Shown here piece after piece: positions 36,577 through 47,772 of a stretch of 64,000 bases of DNA (position 1 is its first letter; each line of letters opens with the position of its first letter). Source of the stretch: Carya illinoinensis (Eukaryota; Streptophyta; Magnoliopsida; Fagales; Juglandaceae); NCBI RefSeq assembly GCF_018687715.1, contig NC_056754.1:19391501-19455500 (forward strand). The letters run 5' to 3'. The notes under the pieces were generated by a model. That model did not search any database, was not told the DNA's origin, and worked only from the letters and a program-made list of their open reading frames with translations. The position numbers and the translations under genes were made by a program.

Positions 36577-37840
36577 AGTATTGATGCATTTTTCAACCTC
36601 AACAATATGGTCGGATAACTCTCACCTTTCTCATTGTGATTCTTGATGGTGATAAGTTTGGCATGTTTAGTATGATTTGCTTGATGATAAATTACTGAAA
36701 ATATAGAAGACAAGTATTTACGTGGTTGCTCATGTCAACGGGTCTAGCTTGAGTGAAATATCCACTATAAATAGAGTTTAATACAAATTCTCAATTCTAA
36801 CTAAACATTCTACAATTTCTCCCATGGAGGTCTCTAGGAAAAATAGTCTGGCCGCTCTTTGGTTCTCATTTCCCTTCCTACATCGAGACCGGCTACAAAA
36901 GAAGTATTTCTCTGTATTGCCTCTCACCTTCTTCGAGTCCCTTCCTCCTGTTTTAAGTGTTATCACCAACTTTATGTCTAATCAATTCTTTTTCATTGTC
37001 AAATCTTCTATTTCTCCCTTCCATTTTGAAACAGTAGACTTTAATCTTTCATGACTTTTGGTGGGCTTATCCCTTGCCGATTTTACCCTCAACAATTAAC
37101 ATTATCATTCGCTCAAAAAACCAATCCTTTTTGGAACTCTCTTTTCGAAGAATTTTTTTTTTCCTTGAGAGTATTAATTTGTTCGTTTAACCTTTGAGCT
37201 TGTAGACTATATACTTTTCAGCTATGCTAGATGATTTGCATTATCTAAACCCAATCCCCTCCCCCCTTCCCTCTCTCCTCTCTAATATGTATCTATGGCA
37301 CTCTAGGAAATTGGAAGACCAACTTCATTAGTATATATTCAATTAATTAATGAGATAAAACCCTCAAGGGTGGTTAGATAAGTGAGGTTTACATTTTGGG
37401 TAGCACTACAGCTACCGCTAGTTATCTGATGTGTTTTTTATTTTGATTTTTTTACATGTATTTTTTTTAAATTCACAATATTATTAAAAATACTTACTTA
37501 ATTATTAAGTAAATAATAATAATAATTATAATAATAAAGGACGACGGTAGCCCTCAGCAGGCTCATAAGCATTTACCTTACATTTTATGGTATTTTTATT
37601 AAGAGGTTAAATTCTAATAATCTATCATCCAAACGATGGCTATTACAAAGTATATAGTCGATTTATTGACAGCTTTTGCAGACTGCAAGAATCTATTTTT
37701 ATCCAAAAATTGAGTCCTCACCTGTCTTTGTTATTATATGTTGGTGAAATGTTTTAACAAAGTAAGATAATGTACGAAATTCCCCCATATAATATGTGAT
37801 CAAGTGGAAATAATAATATAAGCCGACTACCTTTTTGTCT
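36577..37840. other. Intergenic sequence, no gene seen
   Basis: 36,720-37,060 is less AT-rich and contains an open frame without family resemblance (starts near 36,824). 37,400-37,580 has inverted CTACCGCTAGT / GACGGTAGCC ends around an AT core and may be a MITE. Confidence 0.4.
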
Positions 37841-37899
37841 ATAGAAAAATGCTGCGGTGCCGTCCCATTTGTACCTCTACACACTACAATAAAAAACAT

Positions 37900-38430
37900 A
37901 TTTTGGGACGAAAATTTTTATCCCAAAATATATAGATTTCGTTCCGAAAGATTTTTTGAGACGAAAAAATTTTGTCCCAAGGTCGTCCCAACATCACTGT
38001 CCCAGAAGATATATTGGGACGAAAATCACAATTTCGTCCCAAAATATATCTTTTGGAACGATTTTGAAATTGACCGTTCGATACCGTTCGAACGATGGAT
38101 TTTTTTGTCACGGTTAAAATTCGTTCCAGAATAGCGTTCGAATGCTTCTCATATACCGTTCGAACGTTAACATTTCTTTTGAACGGTTATCAAGATACGT
38201 TCAAACGATCAGTAGAAATACGTTCGAACGTTAAATGAGACGATCGAACGGTATAAGAGATCGAACGGTGATGATCAACGTTCGAACGATATGGTATTGT
38301 CTTGCGTTTGAACGGTTTTTGAGCATCTGGTATCGTTCGAACGGTTTGCGCATTGTTGTTTGAACGGTACATTATCGTTTGAACGGCATGCCCATTAATG
38401 TTCGAACGTGACTCGGTCGTTCGAACGGAT
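37900..38430. repeat. CACTA left subterminal repeat array
   Basis: From 37,900 to 38,065 there are repeated GGGACGAAAATT/TTTCGTCCCAAAAT words in both orientations. From 38,074 to 38,430 about 15 copies of a CGTTCGAACG-type palindrome occur, roughly six exact and the rest with one or two changes (CGTTTGAACGG, CGATCGAACGG). In En/Spm elements subterminal 12-bp repeats bind TNPA to bring the ends together; the same role is inferred here. Confidence 0.85.
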
Positions 38431-38618
38431 ATTATTTTTATTAAAACCAATAATTATAAAAAAACTAAATAGACATCCATATTATTTGAAAAACATAAAT
38501 TAGGAACTGTTTAATTACTCACAAAAGTTTTATAATAAGTGCGAAGAAATAAATAACCATAAAACTAGCATTGTTCATACATAATTAGATAATGTCATAA
38601 GCTAGACGTAAAAAACCA

Positions 38619-40124
38619 TCAGTTGGTTGGAGGCTTGTACTGTTGCATAAGCTGTTGCATTTGGAGTTGCATATCTCTCCTGAACTCTGCTTGTTCTTCT
38701 TCATGTTGTTTGAGGCGCATCTCCATGTCTCCTTGTCTCGCCAACTGAGCCTCTAACTCTTGTTGTTTTGCAACCAATTCTTCAATTCTACGATTCGCAT
38801 TCTCTTGAGCTATAGAGGCAGACCCGGAAGAAGAGGAAGAGGGAGAAGGTTTTACACAGTGACCCAAACCCCTCAAATATCCTGAACGTTCACCCAGAAC
38901 TTGTGTAAAAATCTCAACATCTGTATTTGAGGAATTTTGATCTGACGCAGATTCAGCACGCAGGGCAACCATTTTATCCTACACATAAGATAAAGAGTTA
39001 ATATCATCATAAATATTCAAATATATTCATTTAAAACAAATTATAATACTTACATAATTTTCACGGGCATCAGGATGACTCCACTCTCCATTACGATTAG
39101 TATGTGATGCAGCATATAATTTTGTCAGATCATAATTGGCATCTGAATCTTGCTATAATAAAGATTTGTTAAGATATAAAGTTATTATGATTGATATATT
39201 CAGTTAACTATATACAAATGAAAGAATAGCAATACCAATTTTTTAGAGAGGCGGTGGAAAGATCTTGAGCCTGCATGATGAGTAATCTTCAATTTTGATC
39301 TATTTGTTTTGTTTATAGAACTTCGTTCCTACATAAGAATTGAAAATATTAGAAAGCGAAATTAAAAATAGGACTAAAATAATTAAATTAATTATACCTT
39401 ATATGATGGATCCTCAAACATGTCACAAAGTTTTTCCCAATCAGAAGGTTGCACATCTTGAAAAGGATGTTGGCGTGCTTCTTCACTATTCTCAAACTTA
39501 TTATAATGCTCATGACACCTCGCCTTATACTTGCGGAATGCATTACTCATAAGCTCTTCCACAGTTTTACGCTCCTCTCTTCGACCAAAATTTAATTCGA
39601 AATCATCCTTACAGAAAAAAGTTTGGACAAAAATATTATCATTTATAATATTCTAACTTTAAAGTAAAATAAAATTATAAGTCCAATTAAATTTCATTTA
39701 TTAAACATTACCAAACAACGCTTCTTGATAAGGTCCTTAACATCTTGGGGGACTTTCTTCCATGAACTTGTTGCCAAAGGTGCATAAGTTCGTGTAAGAG
39801 CACCCACATGCGATGCAAGCCAAGCTGCTGGTTGTCCTTCGCCTCCGGTATGTTCATCAAGAATGTTAACTTTGATCTTACCCACCTTACGATATTTTTC
39901 CAACGTCACGCCTCTCGTAGTGCCTCGACCTTGACGAGATTGTACTGTGAAGTCATCATGATATATAATATTATAATCAATTTTCTATTATAATCTTAAT
40001 TAATAACTTTTATGACTATTAGAATTTTACCTTGTTCTGTAGAGTCAATCTCTAATGGTGAGTCTGAAGGAGAGCTAGGAACAGGTGGAGATGAGTTGCA
40101 CACTTCCATTCTCTTCGGAGGCAT
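38619..40124 (-). pseudogene. TNPA-like gene (Transposase_24 type), six exons, one frame break
   Basis: Exons by transcription: 40124-40031, 39944-39712, 39608-39398, 39328-39236, 39152-39054, 38978-38619; all introns look GT-AG. The ATG at 40,124 begins MPPKRMEVCNSSPPVP. Later blocks read SHVGALTRTYAPLATSSWKK (exon 2), ELMSNAFRKYKARCHEHYNK (exon 3), TNRSKLKITHHAGSRSFHRL (exon 4) and a Gln/Glu-rich coiled coil in exon 6 (QQELEAQLARQGDMEMRLKQ). This is the layout of plant Ptta/En/Spm TNPA-type proteins, which bind subterminal repeats and regulate the element. Exon 3 is one base longer than its phase allows, consistent with an extra T in the T4 run at about 39,600-39,603, so this copy is probably broken. 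It starts only 74 bp after the TNPD-like stop. Confidence 0.75.
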
Positions 40125-40198
40125 AATTTAAAAAAACTGATACAATATTCATTAAATAAAATAGTGCTCATCATCACGTAATGTGAAAATATAATTCG

Positions 40199-43100
40199 TC
40201 AATCACTATCTGTATTAGTATCATTTGACAATTCAGTCTCATCTTCTGTAGATACTTCAGATGAATCAACACTTTGCTCAAGTGTCGCATCAACAATTTC
40301 AGCCTCAATATCTTCTCTATTCAATGGAATCATCTCATACTGGCTCAAATCCACAAACAAATTAAAGACGGGCTGACTCTCTTGGTATGCTTCTTGAGTA
40401 GAGGCATCATCTTCTTCTTCATCTCGCCCTTTTGCCTGAGGGATAACATCATATATATTTCTTGGAGCATATTTTTGTACTACTCGCCATTGAGTTCCCA
40501 ACTTCGGATCATCTAAGTAGAATACTTGAGATGCTTGAGAAGCTAAAATAAATGGATCATCCTCGTACCATTTTCTTGATGTATTAATACTCAAGAAATA
40601 TTCATCATCACAGACTCCAGTTCGATGATTGCTTAAATCCCACCAATCACACTTAAACAGATACACTACAAGCTCCCCCAAATATTTCATTCCAATTATA
40701 TCAACAATCACTCCATAGAAATCAATATTTTCTCCATCATGACTTCCCTCAACTAGTACACCACTATTTTGTGTTTTCCTATAATGATCTCGATCTATTG
40801 TGTGATACCTACTACCACGAGAAATACATGCAGAATATCTTGTAGCCCGTCTCGATGGGCCACGCGCTAATGCATACAATTCATCTGATATATCGTTTGG
40901 ATTATTGGCATGCATTTGTACAACCTACATATTAAGTAAAACGTCTATTATATCAATAAAAAAAACAATCAATATTTTCTATTTGTATTGAATGAAGTGT
41001 CGCATATGTAATGTCATTACCCGTTGTTCAAACCATCTCGGAAACTCCTCTTCATGTTTCCGGTCTATATCATTTACTCCTAGTTCCTTGAGCATGTTAA
41101 TATGATCACTGAAATTGATGATTACCACATGTATTTTATATTATTAGAATTTTGCGAAAGTAAATGAGCGAATACTAAATTAAGAAAAGATTAATACTTA
41201 CTTCAAGTAAATCTCTATTTCAGGGCAATTGTTCAGCACGTACCACTGAGCTTTCTCAAACTCTCTTCCACATAAGTCATAACCACGCACTGCACCAAGT
41301 GGACGTACTTGTTGGGAAAACACGGAAAACACATTTCGTTGTCTTGCTCTGTCAACGTCAAAGTTTCTTTCTGGCTGATCAAACCTAGTGTCAACTCCGT
41401 GGAAATATTTGGAACAGAAGGTATGCCACTCATCATCAATATATGCTTCTGCAATTGATCCTTCTGGGCGAGCTTTATTACCAACTGTTCGTTTCAACTT
41501 CCCAAGAAATCGTTCAATGGGATACATCCATCTATACTAAACTGGTCCTGCAAGTCGAGCCTCACGTGGCAAATGGACGGCCAGGTGAACCATGACATCG
41601 GAAAATGACGGTGGGTAAATACTTTCTAGCTTACACAATATGATGGGAATTTCCCGTTCCATTCGATCCAAAGCTTCTACATTTAATGTCCGTGCACATA
41701 AGTCTTTGAAAAATAAACCCAACTCAATCAAAGCCACGCGCACGTCTTTAGTCAAGTACCCACGTATACCAATAGGCAAGATACGCTGCAAAAGGACATG
41801 ACAATCATGACTTTTTAACCCAGTTATTTTCCAGTCATTTGTTCGCACACACCTTGTCAAATTCGAGGCATAACCATCCGGTAATTTAATTTTCATTATC
41901 CACTCACAAAAAGTAGCCCTTTCATTCCTTGACAATGTATACCACCCAATCGGCATGTAAACGGACGAACCATTTTCTTGCAACTGCATTTCCGATCTTA
42001 TTCCCAACCGCTTCAAATCCTTCCTTGAGTTTAATGTATCCTTCGTTTTTCCTTCAATTGACATCAATGTTCCCAATACGGATTCGCATATATTTTTTTC
42101 AATATGCATAACATCAAGACTGTGCCGTAATTTTAACTTTGACCAGTATGGAAGATCAAAAAATATACTCTTCTTAGTCCAATTCAACTCAGATGTAGCT
42201 CGTTTTCTCTTTCGTTGTTTTTTACCAAATTCATTACAACCAACATCTACAAATTGTGCAAGTAAATCTTCACCAGACAAATATGGTGGAGGTTGGCCCC
42301 ATTCAACAGTACCATCAAACATTTGTGAATTTCCCCGCCATCTATGATCACCAGGTAGAAATCGACGATGACCCATGAAACATAATTTTCTCCCGTAAGT
42401 GACACATTCAGATTTAGTATGTTTGTTACAAGTTGGACATGCCATTTTCCCCTTAGTACTCCAACCTGACAAGTTTCCATATGCTGGAAAATCATTTATT
42501 GTCCATAAAACGGCAGCATGCATCTTGAACGACTTGCCTGTTGATGAATCAAATGTGACAACCCCATTCTCCCACTAATCTTTCAATTCTGCAATTAATG
42601 GCTGTAAGTGTATGTCTATATCATTTCCCGGCGATCTCGGACCTGGAATGAGCAAACTCATCATGAAATATGGATTTTTCATACACTTCCACGGTGGTAG
42701 ATTATACGGCATAAGTACGACTGGCCAAGTACTGTGACTAGTACTCATGTTCCCAAACGGATTAAATCCATCTGTTGCCAACCCAAGTCTCACATTACGT
42801 GGTTCTTCTGCAAACCATGTATGCTCCTTATCAAATTCCTTCCACACCTGAGAGTCAGCAGGATGTGATAAAATATCATCGTTTCTAACTCTGGCTGATG
42901 AGTGCCATATCATGTCTGCAGCTGTTACACGTGACATATATAATCGTTGTAATCTAGGTGTCAATGGAAAGTGGCGTACTACCTTTTGCGGCACATTTTG
43001 TTTGTCAGATGTCCATCTTGACTCGTGGCATATGGGACATTCGTTCAACTGCTCATTCTCTTGCCAAAATAATATGCAGTCATTCTTACATGCATGTATT

Positions 43101-43759
43101 ACGTTGTAATCAAATCCAAGTCCTCGTTTCAATTTTTTTGCTTCATAGAAGTTACGAGGAAGTGTATTATCTGATGGCAGTGCCTCCTTAAACAACTCGA
43201 GTAACATATTGACAGCCTTAATTGATAATCGGCGCATTGATTTTATGTGTAGCAGTCTTACAGTAAATGACAACTTACTGTGTCTTCTGCATCCTGGATA
43301 TAGCTCACGTTGTGACTCATTCCACAATAGTGCAAAAGTATTATGACCCCCATCATTTGAACTTGATGTGTCCGTGCCACCTTCATTCATAAACATTCCC
43401 GCACCGATGTCACCTAACATTTCTTCCATATCCTCATCATACTCATCTCCAACAACATCTGGTTGTACATCTTCATCGATAGCTTCTTCTTCATGTGGAG
43501 CATCGAATGAAGTTGGATATGGTTCCCCATGTAAGACCCAATCAATATAACCCTTGTCAATACCTTTTACAAACAGATGCTCTCTCACCAAGTCTATCTT
43601 ATGAGAGCGCAAATTCCTACATTCTTTACATGGGCATCTAATACGTCCATCACTATCACATGTACCCAATGCAAACTCTAAAAATTTCTTAACACCTTCA
43701 GCATATACGTTGTAATTCTGACCCAAACGATCGCTAACTCGCATCCAACTCTTATCCAT
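40199..43759 (-). pseudogene. TNPD-like CACTA transposase, three exons, two nonsense codons
   Basis: Exons 43759-41202, 41108-41021 and 40924-40199 join in phase to 1,123 codons ending at TGA/TAA 40,199. The ATG at 43,759 opens MDKSWMRVSDRLGQNY, the transposase-associated N-terminal domain, with cysteines in RCPCKECRNLRSHKID. The tnp2 transposase domain follows (EAKKLKRGLGFDYNVIHACK; GPRSPGNDIDIHLQPLIAEL; CPTCNKHTKSECVTYGRKLC; SLDVMHIEKNICESVLGTL), then a DUF4218-like part and a DUF4216-like C-terminus (YFLSINTSRKWYEDDPFILA) with an acidic tail. It would cut the element at its CACTA ends. In-frame stops at 42,577-42,575 and 41,539-41,537 interrupt it; there is no frameshift. An upstream in-frame ATG at 43,783 is less likely the start. 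Confidence 0.88.
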
Positions 43760-43870
43760 GCTGACTATCTTCATTATAAACAATCACGTGTGCATCAACA
43801 AACAAGCATGTATCATGTATCAATCAAGGAGTATGCCACCTTACACCGGGTAGTTGGTCCTATCGCATTC

Positions 43871-44116
43871 GGAATTGTAAGATCATAGTCGCAAACCTAT
43901 CCTCTATAATCTGTCACGCCCAACAAAATTTTGGCAGCATCTCCCCATAGTTCTCCAAATATGCTCGTCTGGTTGTGTGCACCGACTTATCCATCGTCGA
44001 TACAACATCACCGAAACTGCATATCCGGAGAATAAAGGATAAATCTGCCAAAATCTTAATGCTGGACGTATAATAGATATAGATCGATAGTTTGCGAGAA
44101 TGATCTTACAATTCCA
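43871..44116 (-). repeat. Foldback (inverted repeat) upstream of the CACTA transposase
   Basis: GGAATTGTAAGATCAT at 43,871-43,886 is the exact reverse complement of 44,101-44,116. Pairing continues inward with interruptions: TCGCAAAC, CTAT, TTTTGGCAG and ATATGC blocks occur in the same order in both arms, so the whole ~245 bp can fold back. It lies 112 bp 5' of the transposase ATG, in the likely 5' leader. Confidence 0.75.
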
Positions 44117-44140
44117 AACTTTCCACTCTGGACAATTCAA

Positions 44141-44180
44141 GAGTTATCAATCTTTCAATTAAGGCGGATTGATAACTCTC
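44141..44180. repeat. 13-bp perfect inverted repeat (hairpin)
   Basis: AGAGTTATCAATC at 44,141-44,153 is inverted exactly at 44,168-44,180, with a 14-base loop. Just 24 bp beyond the larger foldback. Confidence 0.7.
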
Positions 44181-44439
44181 GAACGGGTCTAAGGCTAATA
44201 TTGATGAACAAGCAATATAAGATATGCCAATATTTAACATGTATCAAACAAATAATTCAACATCATAAATAATTAAGTTTTGTAACAAATCTTAGATGAT
44301 TTGTAAGGTAAATTCATTCTCATTTGATTATTTGAATCTTTTAAGTATTTAAGTATTATTAAATGTAGATTATAATTAATTAATTTTTAATTACACTCCT
44401 GCATTTAAAATATTAATTATTTTAACACTGCCCAAGAAA

Positions 44440-45182
44440 TCGTTCAAACGGTGCTCGTCACCGTTCGATCTAATATATTACGTTCGAACGGAACATACCG
44501 TTCGAACGGAACAAGAATACCGTTCGAACGGATTACTTCCAGAAATCACTCGTCTTCAACCTCCGAAAACCCCAAAATTTACAGTCCATATTACATCAAA
44601 AGATAGCAAACTATATGACGAACTCATGTAAGCAAACGAAAACACTTATATAAAAACTAAAATGAGGTCAAATTTAAGGAGAATACCTGATTTGGAGAGA
44701 TAAAGCGGAAAATCCACCAAACGGTAAAAACTCTTCACCAAATGGTAAAAACAACCTCTTAATCCGAAAATATAAGAGATTGATAGGAGTTAGTAATATT
44801 TGAGGGCTATATTGAAGAATAATGGCGTTGGTTGGAACAAAATGAGCGTGGGAGTGATGCTCGGTCGACTGGAACGAGTGCGAGATTGTGAGGTTCTGTC
44901 GTGTAAATGCAGAACATTTACGTTCGAACGGTTGTTTAATGAACGTTCGAACGTCAAATCGACAAGCGGGAAAAATTTCCCCCGCTAATTTAACGTTCGA
45001 ACGTGAAAATATACGTTCGAACGTTTTTATTAAACGTTGGAACGGTTATATTAGACCGTTCAAACGTCAAATCGATTAGCGGGAAACATTTCCCCCCTAA
45101 TTTAACGTTCGAACGTTAATATAAACGTTCGAACGCATTCTTAAACATTTGAACGCCAATAGTAAACCGTTCAAACGTTTAA
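44440..45182. promoter_or_regulatory. CGTTCGAACG motif cluster in the transposase promoter region
   Basis: About nine exact CGTTCGAACG palindromes and about six near copies, in two groups (44,441-44,531 and 44,918-45,182). The second group includes a tandem duplication with a 113-bp period (CAAATCGA..AGCGGGAAA..TTTCCCCC, at 44,954 and 45,067). The cluster lies upstream of the minus-strand transposase gene and of the plus-strand extra gene. By analogy with TNPA binding sites these are probably sites for element-encoded regulation (inference). Confidence 0.6.
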
Positions 45183-45189
45183 GTTATAT

Positions 45190-45870
45190 TGTTGATCCAA
45201 AGTATTTTTTTGAATTAAATATACTATAGTTTAGAGCCATAGTAATATAACTATATAATATATAATCAAACATATATTATATAGTTTAGTAACATATATA
45301 GTATAAAATATCATATTACATCTAATGTTATAGTCAAGTACATATATTAACCTATTATATATAACATATATATGGTATCATAGCATAGGGTTATATGTAT
45401 CACATGCATATATATATAATGTTTAGTACTATAATATTAATAGTAGATATTTAATAATAGAATATCTACTATTAATATATATAGTGTCATCTATACTAGT
45501 ATATATATGTGATACTAGTCAATATCACATATAATATATATGTTATATAAATACATGAACATAGCTTCATGTATATAGTAGTCTATATTAGATTAATTAT
45601 ACTATATAATATAACTTATACTATATACTATATAATATTCAATAGTATAATATATTTTAATTAAATATAATATAATATATACTATATATATAAAAAATTA
45701 TATATATAATACATAGTGTTTAATAATATATAAGTGCATTAAATATATTGCATTTAATATATTTAACAATTAAAATATATTATAATTGAATTAATTATTA
45801 TATTTAATATAATTAATACCGAATATTGCATTTAAATATTATTTATTATCATGAAAACCGATTAATTAGG
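45190..45870. other. Extremely AT-rich block inside the CACTA element
   Basis: About 680 bp of nearly pure A/T with overlapping TATATA and ATATAATAT words, no ORF, and flanked on both sides by the CGTTCGAACG motif. Could be a linker or matrix-attachment-like stretch; nothing supports a specific role. Confidence 0.6.
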
Positions 45871-45894
45871 GATGTATATTAATATTCAGTTAAT

Positions 45895-45945
45895 ACGTTC
45901 GAACGGTATTAACTTACCGTTCGAACGGAACTGGATATATAAGCC
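45895..45945 (+). promoter_or_regulatory. Promoter of the extra CACTA gene: two motif copies and a TATA box
   Basis: Two exact CGTTCGAACGG copies (about 45,897-45,907 and 45,918-45,928) are followed at once by a TATA box, GGATATATAAGCC (TATATAA at 45,936-45,942). Transcription would start near 45,968-45,975. A 5' non-coding exon (to 46,069, donor CCG|GTATTT) and an intron of 484 bp (acceptor TTTCAG at 46,553) lead to the ATG at 46,564. Confidence 0.6.
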
Positions 45946-46563
45946 CATCCCGACGTCATTTTCACGCATTTCCTCCGTTCCAAGCCTCCAAACCGTCGAT
46001 CTCCGCCGTTGAACGCCGTCTTCGCCGCCGTCAACAGTGCCCACTCGAAGCCCCTACCTCTAACTACCGGTATTTTTCATTTTTAAAGCATTTTACCGTT
46101 TAGATTTAGGTTTTTGATAGATTAATTGTTTAAGTTAGGGTAAACCGATTTATACATCAAAATAATCGGTAGATTTGCATAAATCCATGTTAGGAACGTT
46201 TATTTAGGTTTCTATTGCATTTATTTTGGTGTAAAATCCAGGGAATCGAAGGATTCCATGGATTTCAATGGCCGAGTCGACTCGGCCTGGAATCCCGATC
46301 GACATGAAGATATAACTTAACGGTCGAACGGTTTGTCTTTAACCGTTCGACTGTTACAGTAAACGTTCGAACATTTTTTAATAATTTATTAGTATTATTA
46401 ATATTGATATTGAGAAATATATTTATTGTTGATAATGTTGTTCAGAATATCAAATATTATTAAATTGCTGTTTGTTTCAAACTACTGTAAATAGTTCTTT
46501 ATTGTATTTTTCTTGTTAATGTTATATATCTAGTTTGTAATTATAAATTTCAGGTTGATTATA

Positions 46564-47772
46564 ATGTCTACTTCTAGACCGGCACGTAAGCGACGCAATC
46601 TTGGTGAGAGTAGTAGTGGTCCAGTTCGGGAGAGGACAGTTTCACTGGAGCGACCAGTGAAGATTTCTGATTTCCAGAGTCTTCTCTGGGAGGGTCATTC
46701 ATTGCCATCAATATTCAGTGATCGTGGTTGGGGACCTATCTTGGATGAACGGGAGGAAGCATGGGAGCCAGTCTCCTACATTGACATTGTTGCTGAGTTC
46801 TATAGAGAACTCGGCAGTGCCAGCGCAGATGATTCTAGGGCCTACAGTATCACTGTCCGAGGAGTACCCGTTGTATTTTCACGAGATGGACTTGCTGAGC
46901 ATCTCGGTATTCCTAGGCTGCCAGATGCATATCCGAATGTGGTGCCTAGAGAGTCTGATCCTTCAGTTGAGGCGGAGACAGCTGAGGAGGAGGCATCAGT
47001 TTATACTGATGAGGTCGATACCCTTGCTGATCATGAGGTGAGGGATTTGGTTGTCGGTCCAGATGCTCCACCGTATGACGGGACGAAGAGCATCAAACAG
47101 GCAGATTTATCTTCTTTCTTTAAGATATTAAATTTGATAATTGCCAATAACATTGACCCTCGGCAGCACAAGACAGAAGTTGGCATTGATTGGACGAAAT
47201 TTATGATACGGGTCGCTCGTGGCATTCCTATCGACTTGGTGGGGTATATATTCGATAGGATTCGATCAGAATCTCGGTACATTTCGATGGATATACCACC
47301 ATTCGGAGTCCTGATCACCCGATATCTACTATGTGCTGGTGTTGTGCCAGATGTTGCTGAGCGTAAACGGGAGCCGATGGGACCGATAAACAGCATCACC
47401 CTCTCACGCAGCACGGGACACTCGAGACTGCGTTTTCATGCACATGTTCCAGAACCAGTTGATCCTCACGGAGATGCACAGCCGGGAGATCATGGAGTCT
47501 CAGCTGCAGCTGCAGAGACATCTACACGGGCCGAGGCATCAGTCCACAGTGTTACTCGTGAGGAGATGGCTGACATAGTGCGTGCAGCGATCAACGAGCA
47601 GACATCAGCAGTGATCGATGCAGTGCGTATGGAGATCCATTCTGCTGTGTCTAAGCTTCGTACAGAGTTTGCTGCCATGTCTGCGACTCAGGTCACCATC
47701 AGTACTCGACTGACACAAATAGAGGAACATATAGCTGCAGTCGAGGAAGTGTGCAAAGACTTGGGGTCTTAA
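46564..47772 (+). CDS. Intact extra gene in CACTA: plant-transposon-domain protein, 402 aa
   Basis: A single uninterrupted frame, on the strand opposite to the transposase genes. The N-terminus is basic (SRPARKRRNLGES), then a domain that resembles the 'putative plant transposon protein' family found in Athila-type and other plant elements: SLPSIFSDRGWGPILDEREE, VAEFYRELGSA, SITVRGVPVVFSRDGLAEHL, then IDWTKFMIRVARGIPIDLVG and PPFGVLITRYLLCAGVVPD (about residues 35-275). The C-terminal ~110 residues are Ala/Glu-rich and predicted coiled coil (EMADIVRAAINEQTSAVIDA; TRLTQIEEHIAAVEEVCKDL). No zinc knuckle, protease or polymerase motif, signal peptide or membrane segment. The ATG at 46,564 is the first after the inferred 3' splice site. 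Codon use is richer in G/C than the AT-rich surroundings. Function unknown; family resemblance is from memory. Confidence 0.8.
   Translation: MSTSRPARKRRNLGESSSGPVRERTVSLERPVKISDFQSLLWEGHSLPSIFSDRGWGPILDEREEAWEPVSYIDIVAEFYRELGSASADDSRAYSITVRGVPVVFSRDGLAEHLGIPRLPDAYPNVVPRESDPSVEAETAEEEASVYTDEVDTLADHEVRDLVVGPDAPPYDGTKSIKQADLSSFFKILNLIIANNIDPRQHKTEVGIDWTKFMIRVARGIPIDLVGYIFDRIRSESRYISMDIPPFGVLITRYLLCAGVVPDVAERKREPMGPINSITLSRSTGHSRLRFHAHVPEPVDPHGDAQPGDHGVSAAAAETSTRAEASVHSVTREEMADIVRAAINEQTSAVIDAVRMEIHSAVSKLRTEFAAMSATQVTISTRLTQIEEHIAAVEEVCKDLGS

Noticed and set aside
42247..42495. Second minus-strand ORF within the CACTA transposase
   Set aside because: Shadow frame of the transposase exon.
43904..44140. 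78-codon minus-strand ORF in the CACTA foldback
   Set aside because: It lies across the inverted repeat in the transposase leader; a short upstream coding exon is possible, but I see no domain and cannot support it over a non-coding role.
46718..47041. Plus-strand ORF in another frame of the extra CACTA gene
   Set aside because: Fully inside the 402-codon frame, which has domain resemblance, splice context and length in its favour.
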